This document shows, piece by piece, positions 18,137 through 27,343 of a stretch of DNA of 64,000 nt; the first letter of the stretch is position 1; each line of letters begins with the position of its first letter. The translations under genes and the position numbers were made by a program. This DNA comes from Mucilaginibacter sp. (GTDB lineage Bacteria > Bacteroidota > Bacteroidia > Sphingobacteriales > Sphingobacteriaceae): assembly GCA_028288025.1 (NCBI GenBank), contig JAQBOM010000030.1, forward strand, positions 1 through 64,000. The letters are read 5' to 3'. The notes beneath the pieces were generated by a model. It made no database searches and was not told where the DNA came from. It worked only from the letters and a program-made list of their open reading frames with translations.

Positions 18137-19003
18137 TTAGTTATTGAGTGTAAGAAATTTGACTGGGTTTATAGCTTTGCCATTTTTCCGGACCTCATAA
18201 TGCAAGTGTGAGCCCGTAGAACGTCCGGTTGAGCCCACTTCGCCTATTTTTTGTCCTGCTGTAACTTCCTCGCCAACTTTTACAGTAATACGCGAAAGAT
18301 GCCCGTACAAAGTTTCAAAGCCATTAGTATGTGCTATACGTACACATTTGCCGTATCCTCCATACCAGTCGGCAGATACTACTTTGCCGTTAGCGGTGCA
18401 TCTTGCTTCATCGCCCCGGCTGCCCTTAAAATCAATACCTGGGTGGAATTCGGCGTGTGACGAGTTAAAAGGGTCGCTGCGATAGCCAAAAAAGGATGTT
18501 AGCGAGCTTATCCGCGGATAGCCCATGGGTGTAAAAGCGACGGAGTGCAGTAAACGGGTAAGATATTCTTCATACAACGAGTAGGTTTCGTCCTCGGTAA
18601 GCTTGGAAGCTTCAGCATTGCCATTGCCGCCAACCGCTTTTGTTGAAAAACCTTTAAGCCCGCGTTTTCTTAAGTAGTCGTTTATTTTTTCGAGTTTGCC
18701 CTGTATATCCTGCACGTAAGCCTGTGCATTACTGGTTTTGTTTACCTGGGGTACAGCAACAGCAACAGGAACAGTATTTTTAAGCTTTACCAGCTGCGAC
18801 AGCAATTGGTTTTTTTCTTCTTCCTGCTGTTTATTTTGAGACTGTAAATAAACAACGGATATACCAAGCAGCAATATTACACCCAAAACACCAAAGGCGT
18901 AATGATAAAGCCTGTTAAGATGTTTGGTTTTTACCTGTAAAGTACGCTGCCGGTTTTTATTAACAATAATAACTGTGCTGAGGTCATTTGGCTTTGAATT
19001 CAT
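18137..19003 (-). CDS. Membrane-anchored M23 (LytM) endopeptidase
   Basis: A 288-residue type II membrane protein: a cytoplasmic basic N-terminus, one TM at about 30-50, a coiled-coil region (SQNKQQEEEKNQLLSQLVKLK), then a LytM domain at about 180-280. The zinc ligands look intact: HPGIDF (H...D), LYGHLS, and SHLHYEV (HxH). It should cut peptidoglycan crosslinks in the periplasm. It is upstream of, and probably cotranscribed with, the bactofilin, whose polymer may position it. Confidence 0.93.
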   Translation of the reverse strand: MNSKPNDLSTVIIVNKNRQRTLQVKTKHLNRLYHYAFGVLGVILLLGISVVYLQSQNKQQEEEKNQLLSQLVKLKNTVPVAVAVPQVNKTSNAQAYVQDIQGKLEKINDYLRKRGLKGFSTKAVGGNGNAEASKLTEDETYSLYEEYLTRLLHSVAFTPMGYPRISSLTSFFGYRSDPFNSSHAEFHPGIDFKGSRGDEARCTANGKVVSADWYGGYGKCVRIAHTNGFETLYGHLSRITVKVGEEVTAGQKIGEVGSTGRSTGSHLHYEVRKNGKAINPVKFLTLNN

Positions 19004-19169
19004 CGCAATAAAATTAATAGGGAATGCAAGATAAGTAATAGGGGTAAAAAAACAACATTAAAGATTAATAAACACCATGTTAAATCGTGAAATCCCAAAG
19101 ATCGGGGAAGCCCAAAAGTCCATAATATTAATTGTATAATTCAAGTTTAGCCTGTGATTTTTTTGCATA

Positions 19170-19313
19170 TTATAAATTTAAAACTTCCTGTCTGTCAGAC
19201 TTTTCAACCTCGATACCCAGGCTTTTTGCTGCCTCGCCGGCCTCAAAGAAAGTCAGCAAATTGTTATAATCCGGTTTTTTATACGTAAACCGGCAATCAT
19301 TTGTTATTTTTGT
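19170..19313 (-). pseudogene. Possible gene remnant or short ORF without canonical start
   Basis: The 333-nt gap 19004-19336 is mostly AT-rich and unstructured, but one frame on the minus strand, open for 47 codons between stops (19314-19316 and 19170-19172), looks coding: it reads ...YKKPDYNNLLTFFEAGEAAK... with an acidic/basic C-terminal stretch. It has no ATG or GTG, and the only TTG lies inside. It may be the 3' remnant of a decayed gene or a small protein with an unusual start. The upstream end overlaps the brxA promoter. Confidence 0.35.
19305..19312 (+). promoter_or_regulatory. -7 box of bacilliredoxin gene
   Basis: TATTTTTG matches TAnnTTTG exactly, 24 nt before the ATG at 19337. Confidence 0.6.
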
Positions 19314-19336
19314 TTAGAAATTAAAGTGAAATAAAA

Positions 19337-19747
19337 ATGTATCCAGAATATTTAGTTGCCCCCATGCGGGAAGAATTAACCCGGGTTGGCTTTGAAGAGT
19401 TGAAGGACAGCGACGCAGTAACCAAAGCTATTGAAAGCGAAGGCACCGTATTTGTAATGGTAAATTCGGTTTGCGGATGCGCGGCAGCAAATGCCCGTCC
19501 TGCTGCGCGTATCGCGGCACAAAATGAAAAACACCCGGACAAAATGGTAACCGTTTTTGCCGGTATGGAAGCCGACGCCGTTAACAAGGCCCGCGCTTAT
19601 ATGCTGCCTTATCCGCCGTCATCGCCTGCAATGGCATTATTTAAAGATGGTAAATTGGTGCATATCATCGAGCGCCATCAAATTGAGGGCCGCCCTGCAC
19701 AAATGATTGCCGACAACCTGATAGGCGCGTTTGAACAATATTGCTAA
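19337..19747 (+). CDS. BrxA/BrxB family bacilliredoxin
   Basis: A 136-residue thioredoxin-fold protein of the UPF0403 bacilliredoxin family. The active site is the CGC motif (C46-G-C48 in NSVCGCAAANARP). Family members remove bacillithiol from S-bacillithiolated proteins. The cis-proline region (PYPPSSPAMALF) and the C-terminal helix are present. It is monocistronic, with a clear promoter and terminator. The gene suggests that the organism makes bacillithiol; no bsh genes are in the window. Confidence 0.93.
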   Translation: MYPEYLVAPMREELTRVGFEELKDSDAVTKAIESEGTVFVMVNSVCGCAAANARPAARIAAQNEKHPDKMVTVFAGMEADAVNKARAYMLPYPPSSPAMALFKDGKLVHIIERHQIEGRPAQMIADNLIGAFEQYC

Positions 19748-19769
19748 AGAAGTTTTATACCTATAGTTT

Positions 19770-19806
19770 AAAGCCCGGTGTGTTTTGCACGCCGGGCTTT
19801 TGTTTT
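19770..19806 (+). terminator. Terminator of bacilliredoxin gene
   Basis: AAAGCCCGGTGTG (19770-19782) pairs with CACGCCGGGCTTT (19788-19800), one G-U pair, loop TTTTG, then TTGTTTT. The remaining 240 nt to the next ORF show no other structure I can name. Confidence 0.85.
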
Positions 19807-20046
19807 GTATGACCTTCCACGTTTTACTTTCGTTGTTTGTGTCTTCACAGCAACCTTAATAACCTTATAGCAGAATTCATGCGTTGCTTTTTGTAGCACT
19901 GTAGCAGCACTACACTTCGTGTTTTCTTAAATCTGTCTAAAGCATGTAACAAAGTGTGTTTATATCCAGTCTTATCTTTTGTTAATAAAACTTCATAATT
20001 TAGCTTGCTATTAACGCTATTAGCTGACTCTTATTAACTAAACCTT

Positions 20047-21327
20047 ATGGTAAAGAACTTTTACTTTCTTGCTTTATTATTTTTTTCATCCGCGGCCTTT
20101 GCTCAAAGGACCTATATCCAATGCGGTAAACTAATTGACGGTATCTCAAATACCGCGCGTGAGCATGTTACTATTGTTTTAGACGGTAACGTGATTACGG
20201 AAATTCAAAACGGTTTTATTGCCGGCAACGCTGGCGACAAGGTAATATCCCTCCAAAATAAAACAGTGATGCCAGGCCTTATCGACTGCCATGTTCACCT
20301 GGAGGAACAGCACAGCAAAAATACACTTCTAGAGGGTTTTACTTTAACCGACGCGGATATTGCCTATAATGCTGCTGTATATGCAAAAATAACGTTAATG
20401 GCAGGGTTTACTACCGTGCGCGACCTTGGCGGAACAGGGGTGAACATCAGCCTGAGAAAAGCCATTCAAAAAGGATCGGTTGACGGGCCACGAATCATAA
20501 CAGCCGGCAGGGCTATATCAGCCAGTGGCGGCCATATGGATGGTTCGGACGGTTTCCGGGATGACGCATTTAACCACAAAATGGGCCCGGACGACGGTAT
20601 TGCCGATGGGCGGGATGAATTGATAAAAGCTGTTCGGCTGCAAATCAAACGCGGGTCGAATGTAATTAAGATCGCTTCGACAGGCGGCGTGCTGGACCTG
20701 AGCGAAAATGCCTCGGGCGCCGAATTTACAATTGATGAAATAAAGGCAGTGGTTGAAACAGCCAGGGACTATGGCTTAAAAGTAGCTTGCCACGCACACG
20801 GTGCGGAGGGTATAAAAAGGGCCATCCTCGGCGGCGTTGCCTCTATCGAACACGGTACTTTTATGAATGAAGAAGATATGGAACTCGCTAAAAAGTATGG
20901 CACCTACCTGGTACCCACTATAATCGCCGGGAAATCGGTTGCCGACTCGGCAAAAATAAAAGGCTATTTCCCGCCGGTAATTGCCCGTAAAGCTGTGGAG
21001 GTTGGGACGCTGATACAGCAAACATTTGGCAAAGCGTATAAAGCGGGCGTTAAGATCGCCTTCGGAACAGACGCCGGGGTATATGCCCATGGACAAAATT
21101 ATAAAGAATTTCAATACATGGTGGAAGCAGGCATGCCGCCGATGGAAGCTATCAAGGCCGCTACTACAAGCGCGGCCGACCTGCTTGGCATCAGCGATAA
21201 AACAGGCAGTATTAGCAAAGGCAAGTTTGCTGATATCATCGCCGTTGACGGCAACCCGCTTGAAGATATCAGAACCATGAAAAACGTAACTTTTGTTATG
21301 AAAGAAGGGAAAATCTATAATCAATAA
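20047..21327 (+). CDS. Exported amidohydrolase (imidazolonepropionase-like)
   Basis: A 426-residue metal-dependent amidohydrolase with a signal peptide (NFYFLALLFFSSAAFAQ). The ligands of the TIM-barrel family are visible: LIDCHVHLE (HxH), the lysine in NVIKIASTGG (usually carboxylated), CHAHG, SIEHGTF and the catalytic Asp in FGTDAGV. It is closest to the Xaa-Pro/Xaa-Arg dipeptidase-like group of amidohydrolases that act on N-acylated or cyclic amino-acid substrates in the periplasm; the exact substrate is unknown. The M1 peptidase gene starts 3 nt after its stop, so the pair is almost certainly cotranscribed and both products are exported, suggesting peptide breakdown. Confidence 0.88.
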   Translation: MVKNFYFLALLFFSSAAFAQRTYIQCGKLIDGISNTAREHVTIVLDGNVITEIQNGFIAGNAGDKVISLQNKTVMPGLIDCHVHLEEQHSKNTLLEGFTLTDADIAYNAAVYAKITLMAGFTTVRDLGGTGVNISLRKAIQKGSVDGPRIITAGRAISASGGHMDGSDGFRDDAFNHKMGPDDGIADGRDELIKAVRLQIKRGSNVIKIASTGGVLDLSENASGAEFTIDEIKAVVETARDYGLKVACHAHGAEGIKRAILGGVASIEHGTFMNEEDMELAKKYGTYLVPTIIAGKSVADSAKIKGYFPPVIARKAVEVGTLIQQTFGKAYKAGVKIAFGTDAGVYAHGQNYKEFQYMVEAGMPPMEAIKAATTSAADLLGISDKTGSISKGKFADIIAVDGNPLEDIRTMKNVTFVMKEGKIYNQ

Positions 21328-21330
21328 ATT

Positions 21331-23832
21331 ATGAACAAATTATCAACTCTCACGTCATTTATCTTTTCGGGACTTTTAATAGGTTTCGGCGTTTCCGCAT
21401 CATATGCGCAAACGGCCAGGCCCGAAGACCCGCTGATGAAAATCTATCGCGAAACACCGCCCAGGATAAATGATCTGGTGCATACCAGGCTGGATGTGCG
21501 CTTTGACTATAAAAAACGCTACATGTATGGCAAGGAATGGGTTACTTTAAAGCCGCATTTTTATCCTACCGACACCCTGCGCCTGGATGCCAAGGGCATG
21601 GACCTGAAAAATATTTCGGTCGTTAAAAACGGCAGGAACATCCCGTTGAAGTTTAAGTACAATGACAGCCTCACAATAGCTATTAAGCTGGATAAGGTTT
21701 ATCACAACAACGAGGCCTATACCATTTATATTGATTATACCGCAAAGCCAAACGAGCTGCATGTGAAAGGCAGCGCTGCTATTAATGATGCAAAAGGATT
21801 ATATTTTATTAACCCGGATGGTACCGAAAAGGACAAGCCTACCCAAATATGGACGCAAGGAGAAACCGAAAGCTCGTCGGCATGGTTCCCGACAATTGAT
21901 AAGCCCGAACAAAAAACTACGGATGAAATCAGCATGACCGTTCCGGCGAAGTATGTTACTTTATCAAACGGACGCCTGGCATCTCAAAAAGTTAACGGCG
22001 ACGGCACCCGTACCGATATCTGGAAACAGGAACTGCCGCACTCGCCATACCTGTTTATGATGGCCGTGGGCGACTTTAAGATATTCCATGACAAATGGCG
22101 CAATAAAGAGGTGAACTATTACCTGGAGCCTAAATATGCCCCTTATGCTAAGCAGATATTCGGCATGACGCCTGAGTTAATTGAATTTTATTCGAAAACA
22201 TTGGGCGTTGATTATGCATGGAATAAATATTCGCAGATCGTTGTGCGCGATTATGTAAGCGGGGCAATGGAAAACACAAGTGCAACCCTGCACGGCGATT
22301 ATGTACAGGAAACGCCGCGCGAATTGCTGGATGCGAATTATGACGCAGGGCGCAGCACCATTGCGCACGAGTTGTTCCACCAATGGTTCGGCGACCTGGT
22401 GACTGCCGAAAGCTGGAGCAACCTGACTGTAAATGAGTCATTCGCTGATTTTAGTGAAATGCTTTGGGCCGAACATAAATATGGCAAAGATGAGGCCGAC
22501 GCGCATAGTTTAACGGCTATGCAAAGTTATTTGAACACGCCCGATGCCAAAACTAAAAACCTGGTACGTTTTTACTATAGCAACAAGGAAGACGTATTTG
22601 ATGTGGTAACCTACCAAAAGGGCGGACGTATTTTAAATATGCTGCGCAATTATTTGGGTAATGATGCCTTTTATAAAGGGTTGAACATTTACCTGAAAAC
22701 CAATGCCTTTAAAACCGGCGAACCCCAGCAATTGCGCTTGGCCGAGGAAGAAGCCAGCGGCCTTGATTTAAACTGGTTTTTTAACCAATGGTATTACGGT
22801 GCCGGGCATCCGGTGTTAAACATCAGCTACAAATGGGACGATGCCTCAAAGACTGAAACGGTGTACCTGCAGCAAACACAGGATGGCCAAACATTCAGGC
22901 TGCCAATGGCTATTGATATTTACGCCGGGGGGAAAAAAGAACGTCATAAAGTTTGGATGAGCGATAAAGCCGATACGTTAAGTTTTCACGTAGATTCCAA
23001 ACCCAACCTGGTAAATGTTGACGGCGATAAGGTGCTGTTATGCGCGAAAACTGATAATAAAACGCTGGACGAATTTGTATTTCAGTATTTAAACGCGCCG
23101 CTATACCTCGACCGTTTCGAAGCAATTACCGCCGCCGCCGCGGCAAAATCGTCGGATAAAGGCGCTCAAAAAGTGCTGATGGCCGCATTGCACGATAAAT
23201 ATTACGGGCTTCGTATTAAAGCGATCCGGGCTTTAAATATGAGCAATGATGAAGTTCATAATGCTGCGTTGCCTGTATTGACTTCATTGGCGCAAACCGA
23301 TGACAACACGCTGGTTCGTGCGGCAGCAATAGCCACTTTAGGAAAGCTAAAGGCATCCGGTAATATGAACTTGTTTAAGCAAGCTTTAAGCAGCCAATCG
23401 TACGCTGTACAGGGTGCGGCATTAACCGCGATAAATTTACTGGACCCAACCCAGGCATTATCCCTGGCTAAAGCCTTTGAAAACGATAATAAGGGTACGC
23501 TTACACAAGCTATTATTAGTGTTTACGCGACTACCGGGACCAACGAACAATGGCCATATGTGTTGAATGCTTTTAACAATGCGAACCCGCAGGGCAAATT
23601 TGGCATGGTGCGGAACTTTGCCGCAATGACAGGGCACATTGAAAAACCCGAATACGCACAGCAAGGTATCGGCACACTTAAGGACTTGGGCGTAAAGTAC
23701 AAACAGTTTGGCGTAGGCCCATTCATAGTGGGGTTATTAAGCGATATAAAAACTCAGCGCACCAAATTAAAAGACGATGTTTCAGTAAAGGCTGCTGATG
23801 ATGCGATAAAGCAAATTAATGACGCGAAATAA
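21331..23832 (+). CDS. Exported M1 aminopeptidase with C-terminal HEAT-like repeats
   Basis: An 833-residue M1 metallopeptidase. It has a signal peptide ending near SYAQ, a beta-sandwich N-domain at about 50-240, and a catalytic domain with GAMENTS (substrate N-terminus binding) and HELFHQWFGD with H346, E347, H350 and E369 in TVNESFADF. The C-terminal about 230 residues consist of alpha-helical pairs with A/L spacing (VLMAALHDKYYGLRIKAIRAL, then ALPVLTSLAQ, and so on), like HEAT repeats. All catalytic residues are intact. It is operonic with the preceding amidohydrolase and followed by a terminator. Confidence 0.95.
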   Translation: MNKLSTLTSFIFSGLLIGFGVSASYAQTARPEDPLMKIYRETPPRINDLVHTRLDVRFDYKKRYMYGKEWVTLKPHFYPTDTLRLDAKGMDLKNISVVKNGRNIPLKFKYNDSLTIAIKLDKVYHNNEAYTIYIDYTAKPNELHVKGSAAINDAKGLYFINPDGTEKDKPTQIWTQGETESSSAWFPTIDKPEQKTTDEISMTVPAKYVTLSNGRLASQKVNGDGTRTDIWKQELPHSPYLFMMAVGDFKIFHDKWRNKEVNYYLEPKYAPYAKQIFGMTPELIEFYSKTLGVDYAWNKYSQIVVRDYVSGAMENTSATLHGDYVQETPRELLDANYDAGRSTIAHELFHQWFGDLVTAESWSNLTVNESFADFSEMLWAEHKYGKDEADAHSLTAMQSYLNTPDAKTKNLVRFYYSNKEDVFDVVTYQKGGRILNMLRNYLGNDAFYKGLNIYLKTNAFKTGEPQQLRLAEEEASGLDLNWFFNQWYYGAGHPVLNISYKWDDASKTETVYLQQTQDGQTFRLPMAIDIYAGGKKERHKVWMSDKADTLSFHVDSKPNLVNVDGDKVLLCAKTDNKTLDEFVFQYLNAPLYLDRFEAITAAAAAKSSDKGAQKVLMAALHDKYYGLRIKAIRALNMSNDEVHNAALPVLTSLAQTDDNTLVRAAAIATLGKLKASGNMNLFKQALSSQSYAVQGAALTAINLLDPTQALSLAKAFENDNKGTLTQAIISVYATTGTNEQWPYVLNAFNNANPQGKFGMVRNFAAMTGHIEKPEYAQQGIGTLKDLGVKYKQFGVGPFIVGLLSDIKTQRTKLKDDVSVKAADDAIKQINDAK

Positions 23833-23855
23833 CAGCTACTTCATTTAATACACAT

Positions 23856-23898
23856 AAAGCTGCCGGCGGTAAATAAAAAATTACTTCGGCAGCTTTTT
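23856..23898 (+). terminator. Terminator of amidohydrolase/M1 operon
   Basis: AAAGCTGCCG (23856-23865) pairs with CGGCAGCTTT (23887-23896), followed by a T-run. GTAA/TTAC extends the hairpin across an internal loop. Confidence 0.8.
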
Positions 23899-23949
23899 TT
23901 GTGATGTTTTGATTAATATTACTGTATAATTAATTTTTACTATTTGGTA

Positions 23950-25425
23950 ATGACAGGTACATTTATCCGGCACGAGCTAAAAGCTTTCTGGCGCTCAAAA
24001 AATACAGGTAAAAGCATTGCTATACGCGTGGTGATGGCGCTCCTGATACTTTACCTTTTAATCAATGTGCTCGTTCTGGGATTTTTCCTGGATACGGTTT
24101 TAGGAAAAATGTTCCCGAAGGATGACCTGGTGATGTCATTTTGCGGAATCATTTTCATCTACTATCTTTTTGACCTTTTTAGCAGGCTTCAGCTGCAGGA
24201 ACTGCCTACCTTACGGGTACAGCCTTATTTGCAGCTGCCCGTTAAGCGCAATTCATTGGTACGGTATCTGTCATTTACCGCGCTATTATCGGTATTTAAT
24301 TTGTGGCCATTTATACTTTTTGTGCCGTTTATACTCAAAGTCGTCCGTGCCGATTCAGGCGGTATTGTGGCGCTCGCTTTTATTATTTCGATAACCGGCC
24401 TCACAATATTTAACAATTACCTGGCGCTGTACATCAAGCGCAGAGCTAACCTCAATGGCTGGATATTTTTAGTTGTTGCCACGTTGATCATTCTTCTCGG
24501 ACTGGGTGATTTTTACTGGCATCTTTACTCTATCCGCAGTATATCCTATTCGTTTTTTGGCCGTTTAATCGGTCATCCTGCATTGGCGTTGCTGCCATTA
24601 TTGCTGGGAATAGTGATGTACTATGTCAACTTTTTATACCTCAAACAAAACCTTTACCTGGAAGAGTTGAGCAAGCGGAAAACATCCTACAAAAGCAGTA
24701 CGGAATACCCTTTGTTAAACCGGTTTGGCAGTATCGGCGACCTGGTCGGCAACGAGATAAAATTGATCGTACGTAACAAGCGTTCGCGTTCGGCGTTGAT
24801 AATGGGGCTTTTTTTTATGTTTTATGGCCTGATATTCTATAGCAATCCAAAGTATGGTTCCGAAGGTTATAAGGTGTTTGTAGGCATGTTTATGACGGGG
24901 ATTTTTATCATTAATTACGGACAGTTTATGTTTGCGTGGCAGGCTTCGCATTTCGACGGATTGCTTGTAAACAAAATACCCTTTGCCGATTTTTTAAAGG
25001 CCAAATACCTGTTGTTTACCATTATATCTACCGGCTTTTTTCTTTTAACAACGCCCTATGTTTATTTTGGCTGGCGCACCGTAATGATCCATTTTGTGAT
25101 GTATTTATGGAATATCGGTATTAATACCACAATGGTGCTGTTTTTTGCCAATCGCAATTATAAACGCATCGACCTGTCAAAAGGGGCTGCATTTAACTGG
25201 GAGGGTGTAGGCGGCAACCAGTGGATATTATCACTGCCACTAATAATAACACCTTTTATTATTTATGCGCCATTTGCCATATTTGGTCATGCCGATATAG
25301 GTTTAGCTTTATTAGCGGTAACCGGGCTAGTGTTTATTTTAACACGCGGTTTCTGGATAAAGCAACTGGAAGCTGATTTTCACGAAAAACGATACAAAAT
25401 AGCTGAGGGTTTCAGAGACAAATAA
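23950..25425 (+). CDS. DUF5687 family ABC-type membrane protein
   Basis: Integral membrane protein of about 490 residues with some 10-12 TM segments and a short basic N-terminus (TFIRHELKAFWRSKN). It matches the DUF5687 family of Bacteroidota, the permease partner of a single ATPase. I took the ATG at 23950 rather than the TTG two codons upstream. The ATPase gene begins 1 nt after its stop, so the two form an exporter. The substrate is unknown; the gene order is that of ABC-2-like systems. Confidence 0.88.
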   Translation: MTGTFIRHELKAFWRSKNTGKSIAIRVVMALLILYLLINVLVLGFFLDTVLGKMFPKDDLVMSFCGIIFIYYLFDLFSRLQLQELPTLRVQPYLQLPVKRNSLVRYLSFTALLSVFNLWPFILFVPFILKVVRADSGGIVALAFIISITGLTIFNNYLALYIKRRANLNGWIFLVVATLIILLGLGDFYWHLYSIRSISYSFFGRLIGHPALALLPLLLGIVMYYVNFLYLKQNLYLEELSKRKTSYKSSTEYPLLNRFGSIGDLVGNEIKLIVRNKRSRSALIMGLFFMFYGLIFYSNPKYGSEGYKVFVGMFMTGIFIINYGQFMFAWQASHFDGLLVNKIPFADFLKAKYLLFTIISTGFFLLTTPYVYFGWRTVMIHFVMYLWNIGINTTMVLFFANRNYKRIDLSKGAAFNWEGVGGNQWILSLPLIITPFIIYAPFAIFGHADIGLALLAVTGLVFILTRGFWIKQLEADFHEKRYKIAEGFRDK

Positions 25426-25426
25426 T

Positions 25427-26137
25427 ATGATAGAAATTAAAGATCTTAAAAAAGTTTACAATGGCGTTGTCGTTGTGAATGTGCCTCATCTTGAAATCAG
25501 GAAGGGCGAAAGTGTGGGGCTGGTTGGTAATAACGGCGCCGGCAAAACAACGCTATTCCGCGTGATGCTCGACCTGATCAGGGCCGAAAAGGGAGAAGTG
25601 TTATCCAACAGTGAAGTGGTTGCCGGTCACGAGAACTGGAAAAACTATACCGCATCGTACCTGGATGAAGGGTTTTTGATCGACTACCTTACGCCCGAGG
25701 AATATTTTTACTTTATTGGTGGTTTACACCAGCAGAGCCGCGCCCATGTCGACGATTTTTTGGCCGGTTTAGCCGATTTCTTTAATGGCGAAATATTAGA
25801 GAAGGGAAAGTATATCCGCGATCTGTCGAAAGGCAACCAGTGTAAAGTAGGTGTGGCCTCGTGCGTGTTGCAAAACCCGCAACTGCTTATGCTGGATGAA
25901 CCCTTTGCCAATATCGATCCAAGCACACAATTCAGGTTGAAAAGCCTGCTTAAGGATATGAACAAAAGCAAGGGTGTTACCACGCTGATTTCAAGTCATG
26001 ACCTTAACCACATTACTGATGTGTGCGACCGGATATTGTTGATGGAAAAAGGAGTGATCATTAAAGATATTGCCACCAGCTCATCAACATTAAGCGAACT
26101 GGAAGAATATTTTGGTGTAGGACAAATAACCTTATAA
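25427..26137 (+). CDS. ABC transporter ATP-binding protein
   Basis: A 236-residue nucleotide-binding subunit. Walker A is GNNGAGKTT, the signature is LSKGNQCKVG (a variant of LSGGQ), Walker B is LLMLDEPFANIDP, and the switch histidine is in SSHDLNH. It pairs with the DUF5687 permease upstream (1-nt gap). The length and motifs are complete. Export rather than import is inferred from the absence of a binding protein. Confidence 0.95.
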   Translation: MIEIKDLKKVYNGVVVVNVPHLEIRKGESVGLVGNNGAGKTTLFRVMLDLIRAEKGEVLSNSEVVAGHENWKNYTASYLDEGFLIDYLTPEEYFYFIGGLHQQSRAHVDDFLAGLADFFNGEILEKGKYIRDLSKGNQCKVGVASCVLQNPQLLMLDEPFANIDPSTQFRLKSLLKDMNKSKGVTTLISSHDLNHITDVCDRILLMEKGVIIKDIATSSSTLSELEEYFGVGQITL

Positions 26138-26144
26138 ACCCGGG

Positions 26145-26172
26145 GCAGAGACGCGATGCATCGCGTCTCTGC
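26145..26172. repeat. Perfect 28-bp palindrome
   Basis: GCAGAGACGCGATG followed immediately by its exact reverse complement, 7 nt after the ABC ATPase stop and 16 nt before the GNAT start. There is no T-run. The GC-rich sequence and full symmetry suggest a dispersed REP-like element or a hairpin that separates the two genes. Confidence 0.8.
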
Positions 26173-26188
26173 GTATACCATATTTACT

Positions 26189-26683
26189 ATGCATTTTATC
26201 AGAACAGCTACGCCCGACGATGTGGAAACCATCCGCAGCATAGCCGAAAAAACCTGGTGGGCGGCTTATTCGCCTATACTCGAAAGGGAACAGATCGCAT
26301 TTATGCTGGGCGAGATATACTCGGTGCAAAATATCACGTCGCAGCTAAGACATAATACTCAAACATATTTATTGCTTTTTGAAAGTAATAAGCCGGTAGC
26401 TTTTGCAGGCTACTCACCACGTGAAGAGGATCCTGATATTTATAAACTGCACAAGCTTTATTGCCTGCCCGAAACGCAGGGCAAAGGCTACGGTAAAATA
26501 CTCATCAATGAAGTGATCAGCAAAACGCTGGAAGCCGGTAAGCATACCCTCGACCTAAACGTAAACCGTTATAATAAAGCGAAAAGCTTTTACGAGAAAA
26601 TGGGCTTTGTTGTGGTTTACGAGGAAGATGTACCTATCGGTAAATATTGGATGAACGATTATGTGATGCGGAAGGAGTTGTAA
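26189..26683 (+). CDS. GNAT family N-acetyltransferase
   Basis: A 164-residue acetyltransferase starting MHFIRTATPDDVETIRSIA. The acetyl-CoA motif is LPETQGKGYGKILINEV (Q/RxxGxG/A), and the C-terminal LDLNVNRYNKAKSFYEKMGF is the conserved motif B. The start at 26189 fits the family; an ATG at 26156 would translate half of the palindrome. The substrate is unknown. The RimI-like arrangement does not specify a target. Confidence 0.9.
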   Translation: MHFIRTATPDDVETIRSIAEKTWWAAYSPILEREQIAFMLGEIYSVQNITSQLRHNTQTYLLLFESNKPVAFAGYSPREEDPDIYKLHKLYCLPETQGKGYGKILINEVISKTLEAGKHTLDLNVNRYNKAKSFYEKMGFVVVYEEDVPIGKYWMNDYVMRKEL

Positions 26684-26698
26684 GCATGCATCCTGAAA

Positions 26699-27343
26699 CT
26701 ACCACCATTTCCCGCTATTTTCATTAGGGTCGTCTTGGGATTTTTCTGGTCGGATATCACGTTTGGGAACTTCGGCCTGTTTCGGCTCGTCTTGAATTTG
26801 TGCCGGTGCTTCGCGATTTGAATTTATTTCCTTTGGATCGTTTTGAACGGGAGCCGACTCACGGATTGCAGATATAAACTCTTCTTTTGCGGGCGCTTCT
26901 TTTTCTGGCATCTGCTGATTGATACTGGCTATTTTTAGTTTGATATCAGCATAAATAGGCTTTCCATCTTTAACAATGGTGATATTCCCGTTTAAGATAG
27001 CTTCGGGGTTTACGTTCAGTTTTTTAGCGATAATATTCCCGTTTAAAACGGCGCCTGCTCTAATTTCAAGCGTGTCGGATACGGATATATTGCCTTCTAT
27101 TTTCCCTTCGACCACACATTTTCGGCAGTTAATATCGCCTGTTATTACCGCATCCTTACAAACAGTAATGTCTTTTCCGCCATAAATATCGCCTGTTAAA
27201 CTTTGGGTGATCCAAACATCATTTATAGCAATTATATCTTTATCTTTTTGTATAAGTGACCCGTTAACCAGGAGGTCATCCTGGTTAACAGGTTGTTTTT
27301 CTTCTTTTAAAAATAAGCTTTTTATATAATTTATCAGGTTCAT
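26699..27343 (-). CDS. Second bactofilin, with acidic/proline-rich tail
   Basis: A 214-residue protein. The beta-helix of the bactofilin family spans about residues 20-140 (DIYGGKDITVCKDAVITGDI, VEGKIEGNISVSD, NGNIIAKKLNV). The tail, about 150-214, is rich in Pro, Glu, Lys and Gln (EAPAKEE, EAPAQIQDEPKQ) and ends in WW, unlike the compact bactofilin at 17702. Its ATG overlaps the stop of the actin-like gene upstream (ATGA), so the two are translationally coupled and probably act together. Interaction through the tail is an inference. Confidence 0.88.
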   Translation of the reverse strand: MNLINYIKSLFLKEEKQPVNQDDLLVNGSLIQKDKDIIAINDVWITQSLTGDIYGGKDITVCKDAVITGDINCRKCVVEGKIEGNISVSDTLEIRAGAVLNGNIIAKKLNVNPEAILNGNITIVKDGKPIYADIKLKIASINQQMPEKEAPAKEEFISAIRESAPVQNDPKEINSNREAPAQIQDEPKQAEVPKRDIRPEKSQDDPNENSGKWW

